Shown piece by piece: positions 38,237 to 46,223 of a stretch of DNA of 64,000 nucleotides. The notes under the pieces are model-generated. The model was given only the letters and a program-made list of their open reading frames with translations. It did not search any database and had not been told where the DNA came from. The stretch comes from Actinophytocola xinjiangensis. Its GTDB lineage: Bacteria; Actinomycetota; Actinomycetes; Mycobacteriales; Pseudonocardiaceae. The stretch's first letter is position 1. Each line of letters starts with the position of its first letter. The stretch spans positions 930,001-994,000 of the forward strand of contig NZ_MSIF01000001.1 of the NCBI RefSeq assembly GCF_001921215.1. The letters run 5' to 3'. Both the position numbers and the translations under genes were made by a program.

Positions 38237-38923
38237 TCAGCGTGGGATCCCGGCCAGATCGGCCATCAGGGCCATGTGGTGGTCGAAGTACTCGGCACGC
38301 GCCTCGAACATGATGTCCAGGCGCCCGAAACACTCGAAGCTGATCAGTCCGAACAGATGGGTCCACCCGATGAACACGCGGTCGAGTCGCTCCTCCGGCA
38401 GGTCACGCTGCTGCTGTTGATCGATCAGTCGGCGCAGGTCCGTGCGAACGCGTTCGGGAACTGCCGTCGGTACCGGCTCCAGTCGTTCCGCGCCGTCGAC
38501 GAGGATGTCCACGAGCAGCAGGACCACCCTGGTCGCCGGCGCGACGGTGTCGTTCGGCGCGGCGTAACCGGGCACCGGGTTGCCGTAGAGCAGGCCGTAC
38601 TCGGCCGGATGTGCGAGCGCCCACGTGCGGACGGCGTTGCAGACGGCGAGCCATCGGCCACGCAGGTCGTCGCGTGGGACAGCCGCTTGGGCGTCGGCCG
38701 CCGCCGTGCCCAGTGCCTCGTACCCATCGATGATCAACGCGGTGATCAGCGCGTCGCGGCTCGGGAAGTACCGGTACAGGGCGGACGCGACGATGCCCAT
38801 GTCCCTGGCCACCGCACGCAGGGACAGGTTCCCGCCGTCCACGGCCAGTCGCCGACGCGCGACTTCCTTGATCTCCAGGCTCATCTCGGAGCGGACGCGG
38901 GCACGCAACGAACCAGCTGACAT
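38237..38923 (-). CDS. TetR-family regulator (WHG/TetR_C_13-like)
   Basis: 228 residues from the ATG at 38923. N-terminal DNA-binding domain: LEIKEVARRRLAVDGGNLSLRAVARDMGIVASALYRYFPSRDALITALI. The C-terminal part with RWLAVCNAVRTWALAHPAEYGLLYGNPVPGYAAP matches the WHG-type ligand domain. It is divergent from an NAD-dependent epimerase-like gene, and the 135-nt spacer holds two exact 15-bp inverted copies of a candidate operator around a good promoter. It therefore probably represses itself and the epimerase gene. Confidence 0.9.
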   Translation of the reverse strand: MSAGSLRARVRSEMSLEIKEVARRRLAVDGGNLSLRAVARDMGIVASALYRYFPSRDALITALIIDGYEALGTAAADAQAAVPRDDLRGRWLAVCNAVRTWALAHPAEYGLLYGNPVPGYAAPNDTVAPATRVVLLLVDILVDGAERLEPVPTAVPERVRTDLRRLIDQQQQRDLPEERLDRVFIGWTHLFGLISFECFGRLDIMFEARAEYFDHHMALMADLAGIPR

Positions 38924-38963
38924 GCCCACAGTGTCGCACAGGTCCGAGAACACCTGAAGCGAA

Positions 38964-39033
38964 CGAGAACGGTGTTCTTGACCTCAGGTCCACGGGACGA
39001 GTACGGTGCACTCATCAGAGAACACCGTTCTCG
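38964..39033. promoter_or_regulatory. Promoter bracketed by two identical TetR operators
   Basis: CGAGAACGGTGTTCT (38964-38978) and its exact complement AGAACACCGTTCTCG (39019-39033) are two inverted 15-bp sites, each itself a palindrome of AGAAC and GTTCT with a 3-nt centre. Between them lies TTGACC (38978-38983), 18 nt, TACGGT (39002-39007), a good -35/-10 pair driving the gene at 39059. Repressor on both sites would bury the promoter. Confidence 0.8.
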
Positions 39034-39058
39034 CGACCACGGTAAAGGATGGGTTCGC

Positions 39059-39991
39059 ATGTCACTTCACGTCGTCGTCGGGGCTGGCCCGGTCGGCTTG
39101 GCCACCGCACAGCTGCTCGCCGGCCGAGGCGAGCACGTCCGCCTGCTCACCCGCGGCGGCCGGGGCCCGGACCAGCCCGGCATAGACCGCATCGCCGCGG
39201 ACGCGACCGACCCCGTCACCCTCGCCAGGCACGCCCACGGCGCCGTCGCCCTGTACAGCTGCGGCGGCCCGGCCTACCACCGCTGGTCCACCGACTGGCC
39301 GCCGCTGGGCGCCGCCCTCATCCGCGCCGCGGAGACCAGCGGCGCGGTGCTCGTCACGACGGGCAACCTCTACGCCTACGGCCAGGTCGACGCCCCGATG
39401 ACCGAGCGGCTACCGGCGCGCCCCAACACCGTGAAGGGCCAGGTGCGGGCCGCGCTGTGGGCCGACGCACTGGCCGCCCACCAGGCCGGACGCATCCGCA
39501 CCGCCGAGGTTCGCGGGTCGGACTACCTCGGCGCGGGCGCGGTCTCCCCGTTCACCGTCATGGTCCTGCCCAAGGTGCTCGCCGGCCGCCGCGCTTCCGT
39601 CCCGGCCGACCTGGACGCACCGCACAGCTGGACCCACGTCGCGGACGTGGCACGCACCCTGGTCGCCGTCCCGGCCGACGCCAACGCCTGGGGCCGGCCA
39701 TGGCACGTACCCACCGCGCCGCCCCAATCCATCCGCGCCCTCGCCACCCGCTCCGCCGAACTCGCCGGCGCCCCGCCGGCCCGCGTGACCACCATGCCCG
39801 CCTACGCACTCCGCCTCGCCGGACTCGTCAACCCGGCCGCGCGGGAGATGACGGAAATGCAGTACCAGTTGCGACGACCCTTCGTCCTCGACTCGTCCGC
39901 CGCCACCGCCGCGTTCGGCATAGAACCGACCGCGACCGACGACGCCCTCCGCGAGACCATCCAGGCCTCTTCCGCACCCACCGTCGACTGA
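39059..39991 (+). CDS. NAD(P)-dependent epimerase/dehydratase-like protein
   Basis: 310 residues from the ATG at 39059. Rossmann start LHVVVGAGPVGLATAQLLAGRGEHVRLLTR, then a VALYSCGGPAYHRW region and a GNLYAYGQ segment at the place of the SDR catalytic Ser/Tyr pair. SWTHVADVARTL near residue 200 is typical of extended SDRs. Its catalytic Tyr-Lys pair is not obvious, so it may belong to the atypical epimerase-like group. It is regulated by the divergent TetR protein and probably works on, or protects against, that protein's ligand. Confidence 0.82.
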   Translation: MSLHVVVGAGPVGLATAQLLAGRGEHVRLLTRGGRGPDQPGIDRIAADATDPVTLARHAHGAVALYSCGGPAYHRWSTDWPPLGAALIRAAETSGAVLVTTGNLYAYGQVDAPMTERLPARPNTVKGQVRAALWADALAAHQAGRIRTAEVRGSDYLGAGAVSPFTVMVLPKVLAGRRASVPADLDAPHSWTHVADVARTLVAVPADANAWGRPWHVPTAPPQSIRALATRSAELAGAPPARVTTMPAYALRLAGLVNPAAREMTEMQYQLRRPFVLDSSAATAAFGIEPTATDDALRETIQASSAPTVD

Positions 39992-40002
39992 CAGCGGCTC
40001 GG

Positions 40003-42132
40003 CTATCTCGGTGGCGTCATCACCACCTGGGGATGGGCTCTGAGGTGGCGTTGGAGTTGGGTGTGGCGGAACTGGTAGACGGCGCCTGTTTGACGGAGTG
40101 CTCCACGGTCGCAGGCGTCCTGGACGAACCCGATCAGTCTCCAGGGCAGTTTGCGGTTCAGGGGCAGCCAGATTCGTGCGAGGGCGAACCACTGGCCCCA
40201 GGCGGTCAGGCTCAGTCCGTAGCAGAGCCCGCCGGCGAACGCGGCCTCCAGCCCGATCGCCAGTCCCGTTTCCACGCTGCGCAGTGGGGTCGCGGCGAAA
40301 CTCACGGCCACGCCGCTGACGAGCCCGAACACCAGTGCCCACACGAGCATGTGGACGAGCAGGATGGTGCGGTTCGCGGTCAGGAGGTCGGTGGGGCTGC
40401 CGGTGTCGTTGATGTTGATGGGGGATTCCAGCCAGGTCACCGTCCCGAGCACCAGCCCGGCTCCCAGGCCGACCAGCAGCGGAAACTCGACCAGCGAGCG
40501 CAGCAACCCGCTGCTGGTGAGACCGTCGTCGAGACCGAACAGCTCGTTGACCAGGAGCTCGTCGATCAGTACGACGAGCACTCCGAACAGGCAGCCGCCG
40601 GCGACCCCGAGCTTGAGCCGGGTGGTGAGCCGGGCCCCGAGTTGTCGCGGGCCCCGGGTGAGCCGAATGCGGATCGGTGCGGGCTTCAGCACGCGGCGGC
40701 GGTCGGCGAACCAGTAGGTCAGACCGAACACCAGTCCGCCGACCAGTCCGTGGAGCACACCGACCACGAGCCCTCGGCGTACGGCGAAGTCGAGCCCGTG
40801 CGTGGTGGCGATCAGGTCGATCGGGATGTTGCCCAGGCCCGTGACGACCAGGAAGATCAGTCCGGTCATCACCCCGACCACCAGGGTGCGCGACCTCCGG
40901 CTCAGCGTGCTGCCCAGTTCCCACCAGGCCAGGTCGGGGGTGGCGAGGCGATCCAGATGCGTGGCCAGGAAGCTCAGCCAGCGCTGTGCCTGCTCGGGAT
41001 TCCAGTGCCGCGACCGCCTGGGGCTCAGCGCGCCCGGCCGCGCGCCGTAGGCCGACGGGATGAGGTTGCCGACCAGGTGGGACTCGATGTCGGCGGCGGT
41101 ACGGAACCGTGTGCCGTCCAGCAGGACGGTGGGGTCGCGGCTCGGTTCGTCGCTGTAGACGGTGCGGGCGAGGGCGACCATGAGCGGAGTGGCCAGCGCC
41201 TCGACGAGGTTGGCGGTCGTCGGGCTGCCCGGGATGGTGCCGAGTCGCTCGAAGACGGGATCCCAGCTGGTGGTGACCCGGCTGGTGGCGGCCAGCTTGG
41301 GACTGGCCAGCCGCAGGTAGCTGGTCACGTCGTCCAGCGCGAGATCCGTCAGCTCGATCACGGCTGCCCGGTGCACCCCCCGCGTTCCGTTCACGGCGGT
41401 GGCGTACTCCCGTGGGCGGCTGGTGAGGACGAGGGGGAGGTCGGCCTCGGCCAGTACCCGCAGCGCGGTCGGGCGGAGCCCGTCGGCGATCTCGTCGAAC
41501 CCGTCCAGAACGGGCAGGATCCACCCGGCTCCGACCAGTTCGGCACCCAGCGCTCTGCGCTCGGAGCCGATCTCCGCGAGCCAGGGGTGATCACGAATCA
41601 GCTGACCGAGTAGCCAGTCCTCCAGGGGCACATCGGGTTTCCACGAGCCGAGGCTGACGACGACAGGAACCCGCGCGTCCGGGACGCGGGTGGCCAGCAG
41701 GTCCACGGCCAGTTGGACAGCGAGCACGGTCTTGCCCGAGCCGGCGCGGCCCAGCACCACCAGGCGCCGTGCCGGGATCTCGCGGTAGACCTCGGCGATC
41801 TGGTCCAGGCCACCACCCAACTCGAGCGGGCCGGCCGCTCGACCGCGCAGGATGTTCTCCCGGTGATCGGTCAGCAGTTCCGCCGCCGCCTGCCACCGCA
41901 GCCGCAGCGGGCGCGGGTCGTGGATCCGACGCCGGCGTCGTTCGTCCCGCCAGAACTCGAACTCCTCCTTGGCGAGCCGACGGGCTGGTTCCGCCAACCG
42001 GTGTGTCTGCGCCGCCGCCAGAGTGACCGCGACCGGGCCCTGGATGTCGCGGCTCTGGATGACGACCCCGGACACGGTGCCGGATGCCCGGTTTCCCTGA
42101 TCTGGTGTGTCGCCCGCGTCGCTGTCCGTCAA
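40003..42132 (-). CDS. NACHT-domain NTPase with C-terminal membrane domain
   Basis: 709 residues from a TTG at 42132 with GGGG upstream. The N-terminal SGTVSGVVIQSRDIQGPVAV motif is the type placed before NACHT domains in actinobacteria. The NACHT domain spans about 115-370, with Walker A VVLGRAGSGKTVLA near residue 128 and Walker B ILPVLDGFDEIA. About 250 residues then follow with roughly six hydrophobic helices in the C-terminal half, and the chain ends in a soluble RHTQLQRHLRAHP tail. No nuclease or protease effector is seen. Such proteins act as STAND-like switches in signalling or phage defence. Here the output looks membrane-bound. A surface protein gene lies 33 nt upstream on the same strand. 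Confidence 0.88.
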   Translation of the reverse strand: MTDSDAGDTPDQGNRASGTVSGVVIQSRDIQGPVAVTLAAAQTHRLAEPARRLAKEEFEFWRDERRRRRIHDPRPLRLRWQAAAELLTDHRENILRGRAAGPLELGGGLDQIAEVYREIPARRLVVLGRAGSGKTVLAVQLAVDLLATRVPDARVPVVVSLGSWKPDVPLEDWLLGQLIRDHPWLAEIGSERRALGAELVGAGWILPVLDGFDEIADGLRPTALRVLAEADLPLVLTSRPREYATAVNGTRGVHRAAVIELTDLALDDVTSYLRLASPKLAATSRVTTSWDPVFERLGTIPGSPTTANLVEALATPLMVALARTVYSDEPSRDPTVLLDGTRFRTAADIESHLVGNLIPSAYGARPGALSPRRSRHWNPEQAQRWLSFLATHLDRLATPDLAWWELGSTLSRRSRTLVVGVMTGLIFLVVTGLGNIPIDLIATTHGLDFAVRRGLVVGVLHGLVGGLVFGLTYWFADRRRVLKPAPIRIRLTRGPRQLGARLTTRLKLGVAGGCLFGVLVVLIDELLVNELFGLDDGLTSSGLLRSLVEFPLLVGLGAGLVLGTVTWLESPININDTGSPTDLLTANRTILLVHMLVWALVFGLVSGVAVSFAATPLRSVETGLAIGLEAAFAGGLCYGLSLTAWGQWFALARIWLPLNRKLPWRLIGFVQDACDRGALRQTGAVYQFRHTQLQRHLRAHPQVVMTPPR

Positions 42133-42165
42133 CCGTCAACCCCGAGGTGCATCGATGGGTCTCCG

Positions 42166-43164
42166 TCACGTTCCGCGCTGGCGCTGGCGCCACCACCACA
42201 GACCTGCGAGCGCCGCTGCCACCACGGCCAGGATACCGGCTCCGATCAACCACCAGCGCCCCTGCGCGAGGGCGGTGGATGCCGTGTTGGCGATCTGTGC
42301 CGACATGTCGCCGGCGGTCGGCGGGGCGGACGTCGACGGGGTGGTTGCGGCCGGGGCGGGTGACGGTCCGACCGTGCCGGGTGGGGTCGTTGCGACTGTG
42401 CCCGGTTGGGCCGGATCTCCACCGGCGGTGGGGGAGGCCGTCCGGCCCGGGGTTCCCGGAGTGGGTGGGGTCCCTGCTGTCGGGGAGCCTGGGGTGATCA
42501 CGAACGAGAAGACGACCGTGTCCTGCCCGGGATCGAGCGTGCAGGTCAAGGTGACCTCACCGACGGTTGGGTCGCCGTCGGCGTCCTTCGGCACGAGACG
42601 CATGGTCATCGTGTCGCCGGCCGTGATCGAGGCGGGCCCCGGCTGCCGGAACTCGTGTCGCGACGCCGTTCCGGTCGCCCGGATGGTCATCGGTCCTGAC
42701 GGCGGGGCGTCGGTCCGCGCGACGGTCAGGGGCAACGCGACGTCGATGTTCCCTTCGGGAGCGTGCACCACACCTGGCGCGTGCACGGTTCCCTCGACGG
42801 TCGCCGCGCGGACGGCGGCCAGCGCCATGGTGACGTTGGGGCCGACCGTTGCCACGGCGTCGACGGAGAAGGCCGGTGTGAGCTGATCAACCACCATCGA
42901 ACTCGGCGCGTTCCAGGTCAACCGCACGGTCATCGGCTGGCCGGGCCACGGTGGCAGCACGCACGTGTAGCGCAATTCTCCGCCGAGCGAATCCGCCGCG
43001 GCGGTCCCCGGCCCGCCTGTGTGCCCAAGGGCGGTGACCGCCAGCGCCACCAGCGTGCTCCCCAGTCGCATCACGAGTCGGCGGGTCCATTCGCCGCCGC
43101 CTCTCCGTGAGCCGGGTGACGCGACGGACTCGTCGTCGGAAACAGAGACGTTGTTGTCGTTCAT
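42166..43164 (-). CDS. DUF6801-like secreted, membrane-anchored surface protein
   Basis: 332 residues. A cytoplasmic, acidic start (MNDNNVSVSDDES), a signal-type helix about 30-55, then two similar beta domains (LRYTCVLPPWPGQPMTVRLTWNAPS at the start, GEVTLTCTLDPGQDTVVFSF at the end) with paired cysteines as in DUF6801-type proteins. A Thr/Pro-rich linker of about 75 residues, one C-terminal transmembrane helix (WWLIGAGILAVVAAALAGLWW) and a basic tail anchor it. The linker is long enough to span the wall. The NACHT NTPase gene follows at 33 nt and is probably co-transcribed. The function is unknown. Coupling an external domain to a NACHT switch is an inference. Confidence 0.75.
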   Translation of the reverse strand: MNDNNVSVSDDESVASPGSRRGGGEWTRRLVMRLGSTLVALAVTALGHTGGPGTAAADSLGGELRYTCVLPPWPGQPMTVRLTWNAPSSMVVDQLTPAFSVDAVATVGPNVTMALAAVRAATVEGTVHAPGVVHAPEGNIDVALPLTVARTDAPPSGPMTIRATGTASRHEFRQPGPASITAGDTMTMRLVPKDADGDPTVGEVTLTCTLDPGQDTVVFSFVITPGSPTAGTPPTPGTPGRTASPTAGGDPAQPGTVATTPPGTVGPSPAPAATTPSTSAPPTAGDMSAQIANTASTALAQGRWWLIGAGILAVVAAALAGLWWWRQRQRGT

Positions 43165-43713
43165 CGGATTTTACCTGTCGACGTCAGGAATCTCTCCGGC
43201 GTCCCGATCGCTGGCAGATCATCCGCGCGCCAACCGAAGTGCGAGTTGGTGGTTCGGGTGAACTCGTTCGGTCCGGCCCCCATGTGCGACCTCCGGTCCG
43301 TCCGTCCGGCATGCCACGCGGCGCGCCGGGAAATCGTGCAGCCCCGCAGTCTTGCCAACCTGGTTGGCAACTTGCTCCACATTGATGAAAACATTCAGAA
43401 AAGATCATTTCTACCCCGGGTAAACCACAATACAATATCCCGGCGCGCGAGGCCGGTTCACCGTGGCAATCACAATGCCAGATCACCAGCGCTGGTCAGG
43501 TCTTCCTTGCCTGATCCCGACACCGGATGATCGGCGAGACAGTCGACCACGCGGGGCCGTTGACGCTCCCGGGGGACCCGTCACGGTGCTCGGCCTGGCC
43601 CGCCTCGACCGACCACGCGCCAGGGAACTTGGCGTCGCACAACGGACCCGTGATCGGCTGGCCGGTGACGATCTCGACCGTGGCGCGTGGTGGTGCTCGG
43701 GGACCACGATGAT
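43165..43713. other. Long intergenic region with AT-rich patch and perfect palindrome
   Basis: About 550 nt with no supported gene, between divergent operons. It contains the palindrome TTGCCAACC, T, GGTTGGCAA (43352-43370), followed by an AT-rich stretch 43378-43440 that ends in TACAATATCC, so this is the likely promoter area of the DUF6801/NACHT operon. A further repeat CACGATGA (43705-43712) and TCATCGTG (43726-43733) flanks the PHO-box-like block. No RNA gene was recognised. Confidence 0.5.
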
Positions 43714-43745
43714 GTTAACTCGTGTTCATCGTGCGTTCACGTTCG
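43714..43745 (+). promoter_or_regulatory. PHO-box-like direct repeats before the PhoX-type gene
   Basis: Three GTT(A/C)A repeats at 10-11 nt spacing: GTTAACTCGTG (43714), GTTCATCGTGC (43724) and GTTCACGTTCG (43735). Their period and GTTCA core resemble the 11-nt direct repeat units bound by PhoP in streptomycetes. They end 23 nt before the TTG start at 43768, next to the GAGGAG ribosome site. Confidence 0.65.
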
Positions 43746-43767
43746 TCCGATCGCCTGAGGAGACGTC

Positions 43768-45144
43768 TTGACATCGTCGCGCCGTCAGTTCCTGAGCCGT
43801 GCCGCGGGTGCCGTTGTGGTCGCCGGATCCGTCGAGGCGCTGTTCGCAGCGCAGCCGGCGGCGGGGGCCTCCGGGCCGCCGGCCGGGTATGGGCCGCTGA
43901 TCCCGGACCCCGACGGGATCCTGGATCTGCCGCGCGGCTTCCGCTACACGATCCTGTCTCGTGAGGGAACCGTGCGGCCGGACGGTCTGCCGGTGCCGAG
44001 CCGGTTCGACGGCATGGGTGCGTTCCCCGGTCGCCGGGCGGGCTCCCGGCTGGTCCGTAACCATGAGTGCTCGCCGACGTCGCGGATCACGGTGCAGGCG
44101 CCACCGGAGCGGACCTACGACCCGGCCGGTGGCGGTGGTACCAGCACCCTGGTGGTCGACGGGCACGGCAGGCCCGAGTCCGAGCACATCAGCCTCGGCG
44201 GCACCGCCATCAACTGCTCCGGCGGCATCACGCCGTGGCACACGTGGCTGACCTGTGAGGAGACCGAGGACAAGGCCGGCACCAGGGGCTACACGAAGGA
44301 CCACGGCTTCATCTTCGAGGTCGACCCGAACGACGACCGGCACAACGAGAATCCGACGCCGCTGACCGCGATGGGCAGGTTCCAGCACGAGGCTGTCGCG
44401 GTCGACCCGCACACCGGTGTCGTCTACGAGACCGAGGACGCGTTCGTCGCGCCGCTGGGCAGTTTCTACCGTTTCCTGCCGGAGCGTCCCGGCGGCGGCT
44501 GGGGGAGTCTGCGTGCGGGCGGCGAACTGCAGGCGTTACACGTGCCTGATCTGCCCGACCTGTCGGTGGTGCAGGAAGCGGGGGAGGTGTTCGGCGGGGC
44601 CGAGTGGATGACCGTGCCCGACCCGTTGGCCACCACCGAGTCCGTCCGGTCGCAGGACTACCCGAAGCCGATCACGGGTGGCTACAAGATCGAGGGTGCC
44701 TGGTGGGGTGAGCGGGACCGGTGCGTGTACTTCGTCTCGTCGTTCGCCCGCACCGAGCTCGGACCCGCGAAGAACCACGACGGCCAGGTCTGGAAGTACG
44801 ATCCTCGGCGCCGGACGCTGCGGCTCGAGGTGATCTTCACCCGGCCGACGCCCGCACCCGAGAACCCGGAGTTCGACGCACCGGACAACATCTGCATGTC
44901 GCCCTACGGCGGCCTGATGATGTGTGAGGACGGCGTCGGTGACGCGTACATGCTCGGGACGACGCGCGACGGCGAGGTGTTCCACTTCGCCCGTAACCGG
45001 GTGAACAACGGCACTGCTGAGGATCCCGCGTACGGTGAGTTGGCCGGGGTGGGGTTCTCCGCCGACGGGCGGACGATGTTCTTCAACATCTATGACCCCG
45101 GCATCACGTTCGCTGTCACTGGTCCGTGGAACCGTCGCCACTAG
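43768..45144 (+). CDS. phoX: Tat-exported PhoX/DUF839-family phosphatase
   Basis: 458 residues from a TTG at 43768 with GAGGAG 5 nt upstream. The twin-arginine signal SRRQFLSRAAG is followed by a hydrophobic AVVVAGSVEALFA core. PhoX signatures present are RLVRNHEC, TWLTCEETED, FIFEVDP, FQHEAVAVDP and YETED, which bind the calcium/iron cofactor in characterised enzymes. It should be a secreted phosphatase that frees inorganic phosphate from organic phosphates. PHO-box-like repeats upstream fit induction under phosphate starvation by PhoR-PhoP. A TTA codon at 44536-44538 (codon 257) suggests an additional developmental control. A DUF839 protein of other function remains possible. Confidence 0.9.
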   Translation: MTSSRRQFLSRAAGAVVVAGSVEALFAAQPAAGASGPPAGYGPLIPDPDGILDLPRGFRYTILSREGTVRPDGLPVPSRFDGMGAFPGRRAGSRLVRNHECSPTSRITVQAPPERTYDPAGGGGTSTLVVDGHGRPESEHISLGGTAINCSGGITPWHTWLTCEETEDKAGTRGYTKDHGFIFEVDPNDDRHNENPTPLTAMGRFQHEAVAVDPHTGVVYETEDAFVAPLGSFYRFLPERPGGGWGSLRAGGELQALHVPDLPDLSVVQEAGEVFGGAEWMTVPDPLATTESVRSQDYPKPITGGYKIEGAWWGERDRCVYFVSSFARTELGPAKNHDGQVWKYDPRRRTLRLEVIFTRPTPAPENPEFDAPDNICMSPYGGLMMCEDGVGDAYMLGTTRDGEVFHFARNRVNNGTAEDPAYGELAGVGFSADGRTMFFNIYDPGITFAVTGPWNRRH

Positions 45145-45162
45145 CGAGCCGGGCGGCGACCT

Positions 45163-45232
45163 GCCCCGTGCCGACGCGTCGAACGCATCGTCGACCACGG
45201 GGCGGGCGCCGTCATCCCGGACCACCGGGATG
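45163..45232. terminator. Two hairpins at the convergent PhoX/MmcQ junction
   Basis: First stem: GCCCCGTG (45163-45170) with CACGGGGC (45196-45203). Second: CATCCCGG (45213-45220) with CCGGGATG (45225-45232), with an ACCA loop. The second overlaps the last codons of the MmcQ-type gene. Both stems are perfect, and convergent transcription is likely to end here. Confidence 0.7.
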
Positions 45233-45571
45233 GGTGAGGTCGTAGGCGCGGGAGACCTTCTGGGGGACCACCATCCGCCACGCGTCCACGACGAACTCGC
45301 GGGCCTCGGTCGGGTCCAGTGCGGCGAGCCCGGCGTGGACCCAGTTGAACCGCATGTCCGACTGCGACGGCAGCTGGAACTTCTCCGGCTCGCTGGCGAC
45401 GAGCGCGGCACGCTCCTCCTTCGGGAAGGCGAACCCCATCACCGCCTCGTCGAGGGAGAACGCGACGTAGACGATCTGCCTGACCCGGAACTTCAACCGG
45501 CCGCGTACGTGGACCGGATAGGAGCGCTCGAGATCCGAGCCCAGCGCGAGAACATCCTCGATCACCGCCAT
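45212..45571 (-). CDS. MmcQ/YjbR-family protein
   Basis: 119 residues from the ATG at 45571, which shares its A with the stop of the TetR gene (TGATG). GGAGGAGG lies upstream and a GTG one codon before is possible. The YjbR/MmcQ fold is suggested by LKFRVRQIVYVAFSLDEAVMGFAFPKEERAAL, DMRFNWVHAGLAALD and FVVDAWRMVVPQKVSRAYDL. These small proteins have a double-wing DNA-binding-like fold of unclear role. The stop is inside a terminator hairpin. It is probably co-regulated with the TetR protein. Confidence 0.85.
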   Translation of the reverse strand: MAVIEDVLALGSDLERSYPVHVRGRLKFRVRQIVYVAFSLDEAVMGFAFPKEERAALVASEPEKFQLPSQSDMRFNWVHAGLAALDPTEAREFVVDAWRMVVPQKVSRAYDLTHPGGPG

Positions 45572-46137
45572 CACGCACCTCCTCCGCCGAGGACGAGGGC
45601 CGCCAGGTCCCGCGCGGCGCGCGCGGGCTGCCGCTCGTCCTGGGTCGCTCCCATCACCAGGGTGCCCTCGATCAGCAGGTGCAGCTGGTTGGCCGCGCGC
45701 TCGGGGTCGGCGTGGTCCATCTCCTCCAGCTCCCGTATCAGGCGCTCGCGAAGCCGTCGGCGGAACGCCTCGGTCTCGGCATGGGCGGGATGGTCGGGAT
45801 CGTCGAGGGCGACGTCACTGGCGAAGTAGCGGCAGCCGCGGAAGTCGTCGTTCGCGATGAGTTCGTCGAGCCGGTCGAAGAGGCCGAGTAGTCGCTCGCG
45901 CGGTTCGTCCTCGGCGGCCAGGGCGGCGTCGTACCACGCGAGGTCCTCCTCGGCCGCGCGGTGCAGGACCGCCGCCACCAGTCCGTCCTTGCCGCCGAAG
46001 TGCTCGTAGAGCGACCTGCGGGCGACCTTCGCCTCCTTCAGGAGCGCGTCGACGCCGACGGCGACGCCGCGCGCATAGAAGAGGTGCTGACCGGCGGTGA
46101 GCAGTCGCTCGCGCGGCCCCGGGCTCGGTCTTGTCAT
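45571..46137 (-). CDS. TetR-family transcriptional regulator
   Basis: 188 residues. Helix-turn-helix region: RERLLTAGQHLFYARGVAVGVDALLKEAKVARRSLYEHFGGKDGLVAAVL. The C-terminal half is helical with ERANQLHLLIEG-like features (PERAANQLHLLIEGTLV). It diverges from the SnoaL/hydrolase pair, with two tandem 16-bp near-identical sites overlapping the promoter in between, and it is translationally coupled to the MmcQ-type gene. It is likely a repressor of both sides. Confidence 0.92.
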   Translation of the reverse strand: MTRPSPGPRERLLTAGQHLFYARGVAVGVDALLKEAKVARRSLYEHFGGKDGLVAAVLHRAAEEDLAWYDAALAAEDEPRERLLGLFDRLDELIANDDFRGCRYFASDVALDDPDHPAHAETEAFRRRLRERLIRELEEMDHADPERAANQLHLLIEGTLVMGATQDERQPARAARDLAALVLGGGGA

Positions 46138-46155
46138 CGCTGCGTCCTTCCCCGA

Positions 46156-46205
46156 TTGACAGTAGATCGACCAGTCTATATCGTCCAGATAGACCGATCA
46201 TTCTA
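46156..46205 (+). promoter_or_regulatory. Promoter covered by two tandem TetR-type sites
   Basis: TTGACA (46156-46161), 17-nt spacer, TATCGT (46179-46184). TAGATCGACCAGTCTA (46163-46178) and TAGACCGATCATTCTA (46190-46205) are two TAGA/TCTA-bounded direct repeats with 13 of 16 identical bases, 27 nt apart, one between the -35 and -10 boxes and one just after. They are strong candidates for the operator of the adjacent regulator. Confidence 0.78.
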
Positions 46206-46223
46206 CTTGAAGGACGAAGTGCG

